Shown here piece by piece: positions 6,418-13,743 of a DNA stretch of 32,635 nt. The position numbers were made by a program, and so were the translations under genes. Source of the stretch: Staphylococcus sp. IVB6181 (GTDB lineage: Bacteria; Bacillota; Bacilli; Staphylococcales; Staphylococcaceae). Under the pieces are notes generated by a model. The model made no database searches. It was given only the letters and a program-made list of their open reading frames with translations, and had not been told where the DNA came from. Location: contig NZ_CP095098.1 in assembly GCF_025561445.1 (NCBI RefSeq), positions 1 to 32,635 of the forward strand, written 5' to 3'. Every line of letters begins with the position of its first letter. Positions within the stretch are counted from its first letter, which is position 1.

Positions 6418-6439
6418 AAAGGGTTGATAAAGGGTTGAT
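6418..6439 (+). promoter_or_regulatory. Tandem 11-bp repeats over the par ribosome binding site
   Basis: AAAGGGTTGAT occurs twice in direct tandem (6418-6428 and 6429-6439), ending 3 bases before the par start codon. They are well placed to be the operator or part of the binding site of the Par HTH domain. The AGGG in the second copy is the likely ribosome binding site. Confidence 0.5.
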
Positions 6440-6442
6440 AAT

Positions 6443-7177
6443 ATGAAGAGTGTCAAAGAACTCAGTGAAAAATTAGAAGTTAGTAAACAAACTGTATTTA
6501 ATAATATAAAAAGACTGAATATAGAAACAATAAAAAAGGATAATACTTCATTCATAAAAAATGATGTTGATGTAGAAAAGATTATTCAAAGAGTAACCAA
6601 AAACAAAAAAAAATATGGGTTTGAAAGTACTAATACAAACTCAGAAAAAGTTAAAACGAGTAATCAAAAAAATGAATCTAAACATAATGTTCAAATAATT
6701 GAACTGCTTGAAAAGCAAATAGACACTTTAAATAAACAACTTGAAAAACAAGAAAAGCGTCATGAAGTGACAATAGAATTTTATAGGAAAGAATTGCAAG
6801 AAAGGTCAAAATTACTTGAAAACCAACAAGTATTAACATTAGAAAGTAACAAAAAAATACAAAGGTTGGAGTCTGAGTTAGAAGAAGAAAAACAACTTAA
6901 TTATTCTTTTGATACGTCTGCTAATGAGAGACAAAATGTTAATGTACAAGAAGCAACATTTACTAGAGAGTCTAAAGATACTGATCAACAAAAAGAATGG
7001 GAACAACCTACAGAGGCGCAGCGTAAAGATATACCTGAAGAGAAAGAGGAGGAAATTATTAACGAAGAACCATCCACAATAGACGATAAACAATTCGAAG
7101 AAATAGATAGTGAATACGAAGAAAGAGAAGAAAAACCACCTAAAAAAGGTTTCTGGAGCCGATTGTTTGGTAATTAA
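6443..7177 (+). CDS. par: Single-protein plasmid partition protein, pSK1 Par-like
   Basis: A 244-residue protein with an N-terminal HTH (SVKELSEKLEVSKQTVFNNI, residues 3-22), a long coiled coil (about 80-155, QIIELLEKQIDTLNKQLEKQ...), a strongly acidic stretch (about 180-232) and the C-terminal amphipathic KKGFWSRLFGN. Length and architecture match pSK1 Par (245 residues), which stabilises the plasmid without a partner ATPase. As in pSK1 it is divergent from repA, but here an IS257 lies between. Own terminator downstream. Confidence 0.85.
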   Translation: MKSVKELSEKLEVSKQTVFNNIKRLNIETIKKDNTSFIKNDVDVEKIIQRVTKNKKKYGFESTNTNSEKVKTSNQKNESKHNVQIIELLEKQIDTLNKQLEKQEKRHEVTIEFYRKELQERSKLLENQQVLTLESNKKIQRLESELEEEKQLNYSFDTSANERQNVNVQEATFTRESKDTDQQKEWEQPTEAQRKDIPEEKEEEIINEEPSTIDDKQFEEIDSEYEEREEKPPKKGFWSRLFGN

Positions 7178-7183
7178 CACAGT

Positions 7184-7227
7184 AAATATCCTTACAATCT
7201 TATAAACTTGTAAGGATATTATTTTTA
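7184..7227 (+). terminator. Terminator of par
   Basis: AATATCCTTACAA / TTGTAAGGATATT stem (7185-7220), then T-rich sequence, 8 bases after the par stop codon. Confidence 0.8.
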
Positions 7228-7369
7228 TTATTGGCACTTCTGATAATCATAATTTATGTTTACTTTTCGGAAAATAATTTTTGAATAGATATTATAAATA
7301 TAAAAATTACGTATTTATAATATTTTATTTTCTTTCTTATATTCAAATAGAGCTATAGTGATTAATTTT

Positions 7370-7378
7370 TGCTATACT
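7370..7378 (+). promoter_or_regulatory. Extended -10 promoter of the restriction-modification operon
   Basis: TGCTATACT is an extended -10 box (TGn plus TATACT), with no good -35 at 17 bases. It lies about 25 bases before the AAAGGAG of the methyltransferase gene. Confidence 0.55.
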
Positions 7379-7410
7379 AGTTTAGAAAAATTACGAAAGG
7401 AGTGTTTAGC

Positions 7411-8262
7411 ATGACAAAGTCATTTACAAAAACACTACCACTTAAACCTTTTACAAAGTGGACAGGGGGGAAACGTCAATTATTACCGGAATTGAACCGC
7501 CTAATCCCTCAAAATTTTAACGAATATTATGAACCATTTGTTGGTGGAGGGGCATTATTATTTGATTTAAGACCTACCGTTGCTTTTATAAATGATGCTA
7601 ACGAAGATTTAATTAATGCCTACAGAGTTATTAGAGATAATGTTGAAGAATTGATCGACCTACTTGAAGTGCACAAAATTAATAATACAAAAGAGTACTA
7701 TTACAAAATTAGAAATTTAGATAGAAGTGATAATTTTAACAAGATGAGCGCAGTAGAAAAAGCGGCTAGAATATTATATATGTTGCGCGTGAATTTCAAT
7801 GGTTTGTACAGAGTAAACTCTAAAGGACAATTTAATACACCTTATGGTCGTTATAGTAATCCTAAAATAGTTGACAGAGAAAATTTATTAAATATAAGTG
7901 AATACCTTAAACAAGATATAAAAATCATGAATGGTGATTTTTATAATTGCGTTCAAAACGCAAAAGCAAATGACTTTGTTTATTTTGATCCACCGTATAT
8001 ACCTATCTCTACATCTTCAAATTTTACAAGCTATACTGCTAACAAATTTGATTTAAAGGAACAAGAACGTTTAAGAGATACATTTATTGAATTAGATAAT
8101 AAAGGTGTTTATGTAATGCTATCAAATTCTAATGCAGATATTATTTATGAATTATATAAAGACTATAGAGATAATATAAAAACTGTTGATGCAAATAGAA
8201 TGATTAACTCTAACAGCAAAGGTAGAGGGAAAATTAAAGAAGTTATTATTACAAATTATTGA
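7411..8262 (+). CDS. DNA adenine-N6 methyltransferase, Dam/DpnII class (GATC)
   Basis: A 283-residue Dam-type alpha-class enzyme. Motif X KPFTKWTGGKRQLL (residues 12-25), motif I YEPFVGGGALL (about 40-50, AdoMet binding), catalytic motif IV DPPY (193-196). The VNFNGLYRVNSKGQFNTPYG region is the target-recognition part typical of Dam, M.DpnII and M.MboI. I use the ATG at 7411 with AAAGGAG 7 bases upstream; a GTG at 7402 overlaps that site. The endonuclease starts 18 bases downstream, so the two form an operon. GATC specificity is inferred from the family and the DpnII-like partner. Protects host and plasmid DNA. Confidence 0.9.
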   Translation: MTKSFTKTLPLKPFTKWTGGKRQLLPELNRLIPQNFNEYYEPFVGGGALLFDLRPTVAFINDANEDLINAYRVIRDNVEELIDLLEVHKINNTKEYYYKIRNLDRSDNFNKMSAVEKAARILYMLRVNFNGLYRVNSKGQFNTPYGRYSNPKIVDRENLLNISEYLKQDIKIMNGDFYNCVQNAKANDFVYFDPPYIPISTSSNFTSYTANKFDLKEQERLRDTFIELDNKGVYVMLSNSNADIIYELYKDYRDNIKTVDANRMINSNSKGRGKIKEVIITNY

Positions 8263-8280
8263 TTATAGGAGTGTATACAA

Positions 8281-9183
8281 GTGAAATATACTGTATTTCA
8301 ATATCTAAACTTAAAACCGCAAGAAAAAACCGATTATTTCATGCAAACTAGATCACAATTAAGTTTTCTACCAAATTATTGGATTAATTTTGAAAATGTA
8401 AAGCGAAATATAGATAGTTATGATACACCAGATTTATATACACTTGATTTTTTAATCGGTAAAAATCATCATCAAATAGAAAACTTTTTTAAAGAAAGAG
8501 CGTCTTTAATTAAGTTAGTTCCTAAGCTATTAGGTATTAGAGAAAACAAACTTACAAAAGGTAAGTTAGAAGTCCAAGATGTGGATGGTACATACACTTT
8601 AGATTTCCATAACATTGAGATGAAGAACATTGAACAATACCTTAAATTCATTCATGAAAGTGGATTGACATCATGCTTACAGAAAGGATTGCGAAAGTCA
8701 GTTCACGATTACGCAGTTGGTGTAGAAGCAGGTATGGACTCAAACGGAAGGAAAAATCGTAGTGGCGATATGGGTGAAATGTATTTGGAGAAAGTATTAA
8801 ATTCAATTGCTGAAGATAGAAATTGGATAGCTCATGGACAAACAACTGCTAAATTAGTAAAAGAATGGCATAATATTGATTTGGAAGAAACATTTGCTAA
8901 TAGACGATTTGATGGTTCTTTATTCAATCCGCAAAGAGAAAAATTGTATTTATTTGAAGTAAATAATTTCAATTCAGGTGGTAGTAAATCCAAAGCCTCT
9001 GCTACAGAATTCAAAGATTTACATGATCGATTTAGTCGTACTAACCATGAGTTTATTTACATCACAGATGGTAAAGGTTGGGATAGTGATAAATCACATC
9101 TTATAGAAGCTATGGAATATATAGGAAAAGTATTTAATTATCAAATGGTTGAAGATGGCTATTTAAAAGATTTTTTAGAATGA
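8281..9183 (+). CDS. DpnII/MboI-type restriction endonuclease (GATC)
   Basis: A 300-residue protein of the DpnII/MboI endonuclease family. Landmarks: NRSGDMGEMYLE (159-170), the basic NRRFDG with D211, and LYLFEVNNFNSGGSKSKASATEF, where E226-V-N228 takes the place of the D/E-x-K nuclease core. GTG start with TAGGAG 9 bases upstream. The order methyltransferase then endonuclease lets protection come first. It cleaves unmethylated GATC in incoming DNA, and loss of the plasmid would expose the cell's GATC sites. There is no second DpnA-type methyltransferase. It is unrelated to Sau3AI. Confidence 0.9.
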   Translation: MKYTVFQYLNLKPQEKTDYFMQTRSQLSFLPNYWINFENVKRNIDSYDTPDLYTLDFLIGKNHHQIENFFKERASLIKLVPKLLGIRENKLTKGKLEVQDVDGTYTLDFHNIEMKNIEQYLKFIHESGLTSCLQKGLRKSVHDYAVGVEAGMDSNGRKNRSGDMGEMYLEKVLNSIAEDRNWIAHGQTTAKLVKEWHNIDLEETFANRRFDGSLFNPQREKLYLFEVNNFNSGGSKSKASATEFKDLHDRFSRTNHEFIYITDGKGWDSDKSHLIEAMEYIGKVFNYQMVEDGYLKDFLE

Positions 9184-9240
9184 GTGTATAAATTTAAATA
9201 AATATTACTTAAAAATATAACGCTCTATTATGTAAAGTAA

Positions 9241-9269
9241 AAAAAGAGAGCGTGTTTGCTCTCTTTTTT
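9241..9269 (+). terminator. Terminator of the restriction-modification operon
   Basis: AAAAAGAGAGC / GCTCTCTTTTT perfect stem with a 6-base loop. Symmetric, so it may also stop transcription from the resolvase side. Confidence 0.82.
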
Positions 9270-9343
9270 ATTTTATTAATAAAATATTATAGTGATTTCT
9301 AGGATGCTATGAGATGATCTCATTTGCGTTGAAACAAGGTTTA

Positions 9344-9952
9344 TTAAACCAAATCATTATCTTTTTTAATTCTGTAAATTGTCTGCCTTGTTATATTTAC
9401 TTCTTTCGCAATTTTACTAATTGCTTGGCCTTCTTCTAACATTTCTACAACTCTATGATAAATAACACGTTTTTGAGGATCTTTAGCATTCGGTGCATAG
9501 AGTAAAGGACGTCCTTTATATACCCCTTTTTCTTTCGCAACTTTAATACCTTGTGCTTGTCTACGTTTACTTTCATTTCGTTCTTGTTCTGAAACCATTG
9601 CTAATATTTGGATGATTAAGTCTTTCATAAATTTATTTAATAAAGGATTGCCAATGACTTCATTCATCATCGGTAAACTAGTAATCATCAATTGGACTTC
9701 TTTATCTTTTAAATAATTAACTGTGTTAATCACTTCATCATAATTACGACCTAAGCGATCAATGGATTCTACTACAAATCTATCGCCCATTCTCACAAAG
9801 TTAAGTGCTTCTTGAAATATAGGTCTGTTTTCTACTGACTTTCCCGATTGTTTCTCTGTAAATATTTTCTCTACGCCAAATGTTTTCAAATTAGCTAGCT
9901 GTCTTTCTAAATTTTGGTCTATAGATGATACTCTCGCATAACCAACAATCAT
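9344..9952 (-). CDS. sin: Sin-type serine resolvase
   Basis: A 202-residue small serine recombinase nearly matching Sin of the staphylococcal multiresistance plasmids. [10 protein letters not shown] carries the catalytic serine (S9), [13 protein letters not shown] the active-site arginines, [36 protein letters not shown] the long E-helix, and [20 protein letters not shown] the C-terminal HTH. The start at 9950-9952 gives the Sin length and has AGGTGG upstream; a longer in-frame start at 9967 has no such support. It resolves plasmid dimers at the adjacent res site. Confidence 0.93.
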   Translation of the reverse strand: MIVGYARVSSIDQNLERQLANLKTFGVEKIFTEKQSGKSVENRPIFQEALNFVRMGDRFVVESIDRLGRNYDEVINTVNYLKDKEVQLMITSLPMMNEVIGNPLLNKFMKDLIIQILAMVSEQERNESKRRQAQGIKVAKEKGVYKGRPLLYAPNAKDPQKRVIYHRVVEMLEEGQAISKIAKEVNITRQTIYRIKKDNDLV

Positions 9953-9973
9953 TGATTTCCACCTCATAATTAA

Positions 9974-10041
9974 TATACACCCTAATCATACGTTCTAGTT
10001 ATTGTAATTTCAATAACCTCATTTGTATGATTAGGGTGTAC
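9974..10041. other. res site for the Sin-type resolvase
   Basis: A 16-bp inverted pair, TACACCCTAATCATAC (9976-9991) and GTATGATTAGGGTGTA (10025-10040), encloses a second pair GTTATTG/CAATAAC. It lies immediately upstream of sin, where the known Sin recombination sites (resH type, two Sin sites and a bend-protein site) are found. It is present twice in direct orientation in this window. Confidence 0.8.
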
Positions 10042-10065
10042 CTAAAACACACAATAATAATTAAA

Positions 10066-11283
10066 TTATTCTTTAATCTTAAATATTAATCTATTAAAAC
10101 TATCATCATATGTGGTGAAAAGTAATTCATTCATATATTCAAACATTTTTTCAGAATCATCTTTAATGATTTTTTTTGCAAATGCAGTCTTTTTCCGATA
10201 CACCCACTCTGCAATAGTATCTATTTCAAATACACCCTTATATTCACCATTAATATTTTCAATTTCTTTCAACGAATTTTTCACTTCTTGTTTCGTATAG
10301 TCAAAAGTAGCTAGTAGTTCGTTTTTTTGGCTTGAAATTAATTTTTTATACTCACTAATTCTAGAAGGTTCAGCAAGTTTATATTTTTGTATTAATTTAT
10401 GAACGTTTAGCAAAAAGGCTTTTGTTATAAAATTTTTATCACTTTGGTTAAATGCATAGTTTACACAATTTAAACCCAATTTTTCTAATGCCATAAATTT
10501 TTCACTATTTTTCATGTTGCTACATTTATATATCTTCTCTGCATCATCCTTTGCTTCTTTATAATGTAATTTTAAAAGGACTAGTGCATCGTAAATACTA
10601 TTACTCTTTTTTAAGGAATATATCATATTATTCCTGTTATTAATTATATAAGTAATTATTTCGGAAGGGTTATCAAAGTTAAAATCATTTATATATTCAT
10701 CGATTTTTTCATCAGAATCACTTAAAATTATATGTCTTTTACTTGGATTATTTAAAAGTGTTTCTTTTTTATTATATGCTTTAATCGAATACATTAACTC
10801 ATCTATACCATCTCTGTTTAAATATAATTCTGAATTGCCAGTTTTCCCCGTTTTTTTTCTTCCTTTATATTCATCAGGTAATTTTAAAGATAAGTTTTTA
10901 ATAGAATTTTCTTTAATTGGATTATCTATAATTTCATCTAATCCGTTAAATCCAATAAATTCATATCCTTGCAAAATATAGACTATTTCTTTTTTTGAAT
11001 ACCAAATATCAAAGTCTTTAAAAAAATATAGTTTTGTATATGTTTTTAGTAATTGTACTTCTTCAGTCTTCATATCAGAAAATTCTGAATCTATAAGATT
11101 ATCTAAACGCTCTCTATCATACTTTTTAATTGTTCTTATTAAAGCAACATATTCTATAAAATTATAATTTGAATTTGCAGAAATTAATTTACAAAATTGA
11201 TTGAACGTCATCTTATTCTCAATTAAATACGAAAAATCTAATGTTATACTGTCGTCTAAATTTTTATTTTTAGCAATAATCAT
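10066..11283 (-). CDS. Unrecognised 405-residue protein
   Basis: I do not recognise this protein. It is largely helical by composition (many K, E, I, L, N), with no signal peptide, no membrane helix and no obvious nucleotide-binding or nuclease motif. Features: a lysine/glycine patch KGRKKTGKTGN (about 139-149), a following DSDEKIDEYINDFNFDNPSE acidic stretch, and an Asn-rich IINNRNN. AGGAGT ribosome binding site before the ATG. It sits between the resolvase/res and a divergent hydrophobic peptide gene, next to a restriction-modification operon. That is a common place for defence genes, but no motif supports a specific role. Confidence 0.8.
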   Translation of the reverse strand: MIIAKNKNLDDSITLDFSYLIENKMTFNQFCKLISANSNYNFIEYVALIRTIKKYDRERLDNLIDSEFSDMKTEEVQLLKTYTKLYFFKDFDIWYSKKEIVYILQGYEFIGFNGLDEIIDNPIKENSIKNLSLKLPDEYKGRKKTGKTGNSELYLNRDGIDELMYSIKAYNKKETLLNNPSKRHIILSDSDEKIDEYINDFNFDNPSEIITYIINNRNNMIYSLKKSNSIYDALVLLKLHYKEAKDDAEKIYKCSNMKNSEKFMALEKLGLNCVNYAFNQSDKNFITKAFLLNVHKLIQKYKLAEPSRISEYKKLISSQKNELLATFDYTKQEVKNSLKEIENINGEYKGVFEIDTIAEWVYRKKTAFAKKIIKDDSEKMFEYMNELLFTTYDDSFNRLIFKIKE

Positions 11284-11292
11284 GTCTTACTC

Positions 11293-11328
11293 CTAATAAG
11301 CATTTTTTTTACACATACTAATGAGCAT
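11293..11328. promoter_or_regulatory. 11-bp direct repeats in a divergent promoter region
   Basis: CTAATAAGCAT (11293-11303) and CTAATGAGCAT (11318-11328), starting 25 bases apart and differing at one base, between the 405-residue gene and the 39-residue peptide gene. Spacing of about 2.5 helical turns suits a regulator site, but it could be chance in AT-rich DNA. Confidence 0.35.
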
Positions 11329-11369
11329 ATAAATTTATGTATATTTATAGTATAGAAAGAGGTGAAAAA

Positions 11370-11489
11370 ATGATACATTTAACAATAAATATTCCAGAGA
11401 TTATAACTAATATTATTATACCAATAATTCCTTCTTTAGCAGCTAATTTAATTTATGACACTTATAAAAAAGCAAACTATAAAAAATAG
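11370..11489 (+). CDS. 39-residue hydrophobic peptide, toxin-like
   Basis: Begins MIHLTINIPEIITNIIIPII, followed by PSLAANLIYDTYKK and the basic end ANYKK. A single likely membrane helix (about 8-28) with prolines and a charged tail is the layout of small Fst/TxpA-like type I toxins. AGAGGTG ribosome binding site well placed. The IS257 starts at the first base after the TAG stop, so any downstream antisense antitoxin RNA or terminator has been displaced. Toxin identity is inferred from form only. Confidence 0.5.
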   Translation: MIHLTINIPEIITNIIIPIIPSLAANLIYDTYKKANYKK

Positions 11490-12278
11490 GGTTCTGTTGC
11501 AAAGTAAAAAATATAGCTAACCACTAATTTATCATGTCAGTGTTCGCTTAACTTGCTAACATGATGCTAATTTCGTGGCATGGCGAAAATCCGTAGATCT
11601 GAAGAGACCTGCGGTTCTTTTTATATAGACCGTAAATACATTCAATACCTTTTAAAGTATTTTTTGCCGTATTGAAACTTTGATATCTTGTCTTTCTTAC
11701 TTTAATATGACGGTGATCTTGCTCAATGAGGTTATTCAGATATTTGGATGTGCAATGACAGTCAGGATTCAGTTTAAACGTTTTAATGACTTTAGCCATG
11801 GCTACCTTCGTTGAAGGTGCCTGATCTGTAATCACTTTTTGAGGTTTACCAAATTGTTTAATGAGACGTTTGATAAACGCATATGCTGCATGATTATCTC
11901 GTTGCTTACGCAACCAAATATCTAATGTATGACCCTCTGCATCAATAGCACGATATAAATAGCTCCATTTTCCTTTTATTTTGATGTACGTCTCATCAAT
12001 ACGCCATTTGTAATAGACTTTTTTATGTTTTTTCTTCCAAATTTGATACAAAATAGGCGCATATTCTTGAACCCAACGATAGACTGTTGAATGATGAACG
12101 TTGACACCACGTTCTCTTAGTATTTCAGATATATCACGATAACTCAGCGCGTATCTTAGATAGTAGCCAACGGCTACAGTGATGACGTCCTTGTTAAATT
12201 GTTTATATCTGAAATAATTCATACAGAAGACTCCTTTTTGTTAAAATTATACTATAAATTCAACTTTGCAACAGAACC
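11490..12278 (-). mobile_element. IS257/IS431 copy 2, complete
   Basis: A 789-bp element with GGTTCTGTTGCAAAGT and ACTTTGCAACAGAACC ends and an intact transposase. Flanking octamers AAAAATAG and ATATTATC differ, so no target duplication. Inverted relative to copy 3 at 14518; together they bracket the truncated operon and the HTH regulator like a composite element. Confidence 0.93.
11548..12222 (-). CDS. tnp: IS257/IS431 transposase
   Basis: A 224-residue IS6-family DDE transposase with complete HTH and catalytic residues (WRIDETYIK, VITDQAPS, NNLIEQDHRH). It differs from copy 1 at about a dozen residues. Up to the deletion in copy 3 the two sequences appear identical, so this copy shows what copy 3 lost. 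Confidence 0.95.
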   Translation of the reverse strand: MNYFRYKQFNKDVITVAVGYYLRYALSYRDISEILRERGVNVHHSTVYRWVQEYAPILYQIWKKKHKKVYYKWRIDETYIKIKGKWSYLYRAIDAEGHTLDIWLRKQRDNHAAYAFIKRLIKQFGKPQKVITDQAPSTKVAMAKVIKTFKLNPDCHCTSKYLNNLIEQDHRHIKVRKTRYQSFNTAKNTLKGIECIYGLYKKNRRSLQIYGFSPCHEISIMLAS

Positions 12279-12634
12279 ATATTATCCATAAACGAAAAAG
12301 TGTAACTATCGTGAGGAAAGATGAGACTATCCCTTTGAATGATAATAGTAATAACGTAAAGATATATTCGCATATCCCTTGTTATAGAAATTTAGAAATT
12401 TTTGACATAGTTTTAAACAAAGACGGTGTTTTAGAATCTAATGGTCATGATATAGGGGCGGAAGAACTAGTATTTATCAAAGTCGGTAAAGTTAAAGTTA
12501 CTATAGAGAACGAAGAGTTTATACTGACTGAAAATGAGATACTAAGGTTTGATTCGAATGTCTCACATAGTTACGAAAATATTGGTTCAGAAGAATGTAT
12601 TGTTATGATAGTAAATCATTTAGTTAGTTTGTAA
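12266..12634 (+). pseudogene. Cupin-domain fragment, 5' end removed by IS257
   Basis: Residues from about 35 on (YRNLEIFDIVLNKDGVLESNGHDIGAEELVFIKVGKVKVTIENEE...VSHSYENIGSEECIVMIV) form a cupin_2 barrel like the C-terminal half of XRE-cupin regulators. The N-terminal HTH expected in that family is absent: the frame runs back into the IS257 end and its only early start is a TTG within the terminal repeat. First gene of a truncated operon, 15 bases from the dehydrogenase-like gene. Confidence 0.7.
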
Positions 12635-12649
12635 TGGAGGAGGAAGACT

Positions 12650-13252
12650 ATGAAAATAATAATAATAGGTGCAACCGGTACAATAGGTAGTAAAGTTGTG
12701 GAAAAGTTAGAAAATAGAGGCCATGAAGTTATTAAAGTTGGCAGTAAGACAGGAGATTATCAACTTGATATTACTTCTCCTAAAGAAATAGAGGAAATGT
12801 ACAAGAGTATTCCAGATGTCGATGCTGTGGTAAGTGCAACAGGGGGAGCGACATTTAAAGCGTTAAATGAAATAAGTATAGAGGAAAATCAATTTGCAGT
12901 ACAAAGTAAGTTGTTAGGACAAATTAACCTTGTGCTTATAGGACAGCACTACTTGAATGAAAATGGTAGTTTCACATTGACATCAGGAATTATGATGGAT
13001 GATCCAATTAAAATGGGGAGTTCAGCAGCGATGGCAAATGGAGGTATTGCGGGGTTTGTAACTTCTGCGGCGGTTGAACTTCAGAATGGCCTTCGCATTA
13101 ATAATGTCAGTCCTAATGTAGTACAGGAAGCATTAGGGAAATACGGAGAATTTTTCAAAGGATTTACTGCCGTTCCGGTTGATAAAGTAGCAAATGCATT
13201 TGTGAAAAGTGTAGAAGGTGCACAGACTGGTCAGACGTATAAAGTATATTAA
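12650..13252 (+). CDS. Short-chain dehydrogenase/reductase-like protein
   Basis: A 200-residue Rossmann protein. MKIIIIGATGTIGSKVVEKL holds the GxxGxxG dinucleotide-binding loop, LDITSP the acidic-loop region and VVSATGGATF the NAG-like turn. LTSGIMMDD has the usual catalytic Ser, but in SSAAMANGGIAGFVTSAAVEL no Tyr-x3-Lys pair is present. That places it in the short, atypical SDR group whose substrate is unknown. Excellent GGAGGAGG ribosome binding site. Second gene of the operon, 24 bases before an oxidoreductase fragment. Confidence 0.88.
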   Translation: MKIIIIGATGTIGSKVVEKLENRGHEVIKVGSKTGDYQLDITSPKEIEEMYKSIPDVDAVVSATGGATFKALNEISIEENQFAVQSKLLGQINLVLIGQHYLNENGSFTLTSGIMMDDPIKMGSSAAMANGGIAGFVTSAAVELQNGLRINNVSPNVVQEALGKYGEFFKGFTAVPVDKVANAFVKSVEGAQTGQTYKVY

Positions 13253-13276
13253 AACCAAAAATAGAGGGGGATAATA

Positions 13277-13342
13277 ATGAAAGATTATAAAGTAATTATT
13301 ATTGGTGGAGGTTTAATAGGTTTATCAACTTCCACGAATTAA
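13277..13342 (+). pseudogene. N-terminal stub of an FAD/NAD-binding oxidoreductase
   Basis: MKDYKVIIIGGGLIGLSTSTN, 21 codons in all. GGGLIGLS is the FAD-binding GxGxxG start of a flavin oxidoreductase, with an AGAGGGGG ribosome binding site. The frame stops abruptly after the motif, and what follows is unrelated AT-rich sequence. The rest of the gene was lost at a deletion or insertion joint near 13330. Confidence 0.75.
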
Positions 13343-13347
13343 AATAT

Positions 13348-13467
13348 TCAATCATTATTTTCTTTTTTTCTTTTTCTTTTCTTCATAGAAGTTCCTTGTA
13401 GACCCAACCAATTTGGTATTTGAACCAAAATAAACATAATAATCTTATATATAATTTCCAAACACAT
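13348..13467 (-). CDS. 39-residue peptide: hydrophobic half and very basic tail
   Basis: MCLEIIYKIIMFILVQIPNW, then LGLQGTSMKKRKRKKENND. One hydrophobic helix is followed by a lysine/arginine tail. AAGAAGG ribosome binding site fits a TTG at 13461 better than the ATG at 13467. Not recognised. It is small and in AT-rich sequence between an operon stub and an IS remnant, so it may be chance. Confidence 0.3.
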   Translation of the reverse strand: MCLEIIYKIIMFILVQIPNWLGLQGTSMKKRKRKKENND

Positions 13468-13531
13468 CACCTTCTTATCAAAAATTTATAACACATTTTA
13501 TTGTTCTTACATCAACTCAATTGATTTTTTT

Positions 13532-13694
13532 GGCTCTGTTGCAAAGTCAGAAAAAATGTAACTAATTATCATTTTAACATGGTAGTATTTCCTTAACTGA
13601 CCAACATGTGGCTAATTTCATGCTAACAAGTTAACACAAAGTACTATTTTTAAATTGAGATGAGATATTTATTTTTCAACTTTGCAACAGAACC
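13532..13694. mobile_element. 163-bp IS257 remnant made of two transposase-end halves, head to head
   Basis: The left part (GGCTCTGTTGCAAAGTC to CATG at 13622) resembles the 3' end of a minus-oriented IS257. The right part (13619-13694, CATGCTAACAAGTTAACAC to AACTTTGCAACAGAACC) resembles the 3' end of a plus-oriented one such as 15232-15307. Both carry the same end of the element, joined at CATG, and no transposase core remains. Confidence 0.75.
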
Positions 13695-13740
13695 AAACAA
13701 AAGATCTTTAGCAAGGGGGGCTAAAGATCTTTTGTTTGGT
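13692..13740. terminator. 21-bp perfect inverted repeat after the HTH regulator gene
   Basis: ACCAAACAAAAGATCTTTAGC and its exact complement (13692-13712, 13720-13740) with a G-rich 7-base loop. It is placed as the terminator of the minus-strand regulator at 13744. The outer bases lie inside the IS remnant's terminal repeat, so the palindrome spans the insertion joint. Confidence 0.65.
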
Positions 13741-13743
13741 ATT

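Noticed and set aside
6878..7237. Minus-strand frame of 119 codons inside par
   Set aside because: Phe/Ile-rich shadow of the acidic, coiled-coil-coding par sequence; no ribosome site.
12266..12300. Hybrid promoter from IS257 end (TTGCAA) driving the dehydrogenase-like gene
   Set aside because: At 17 bases from TTGCAA the sequence is TAAACG, a poor -10; other spacings are worse.
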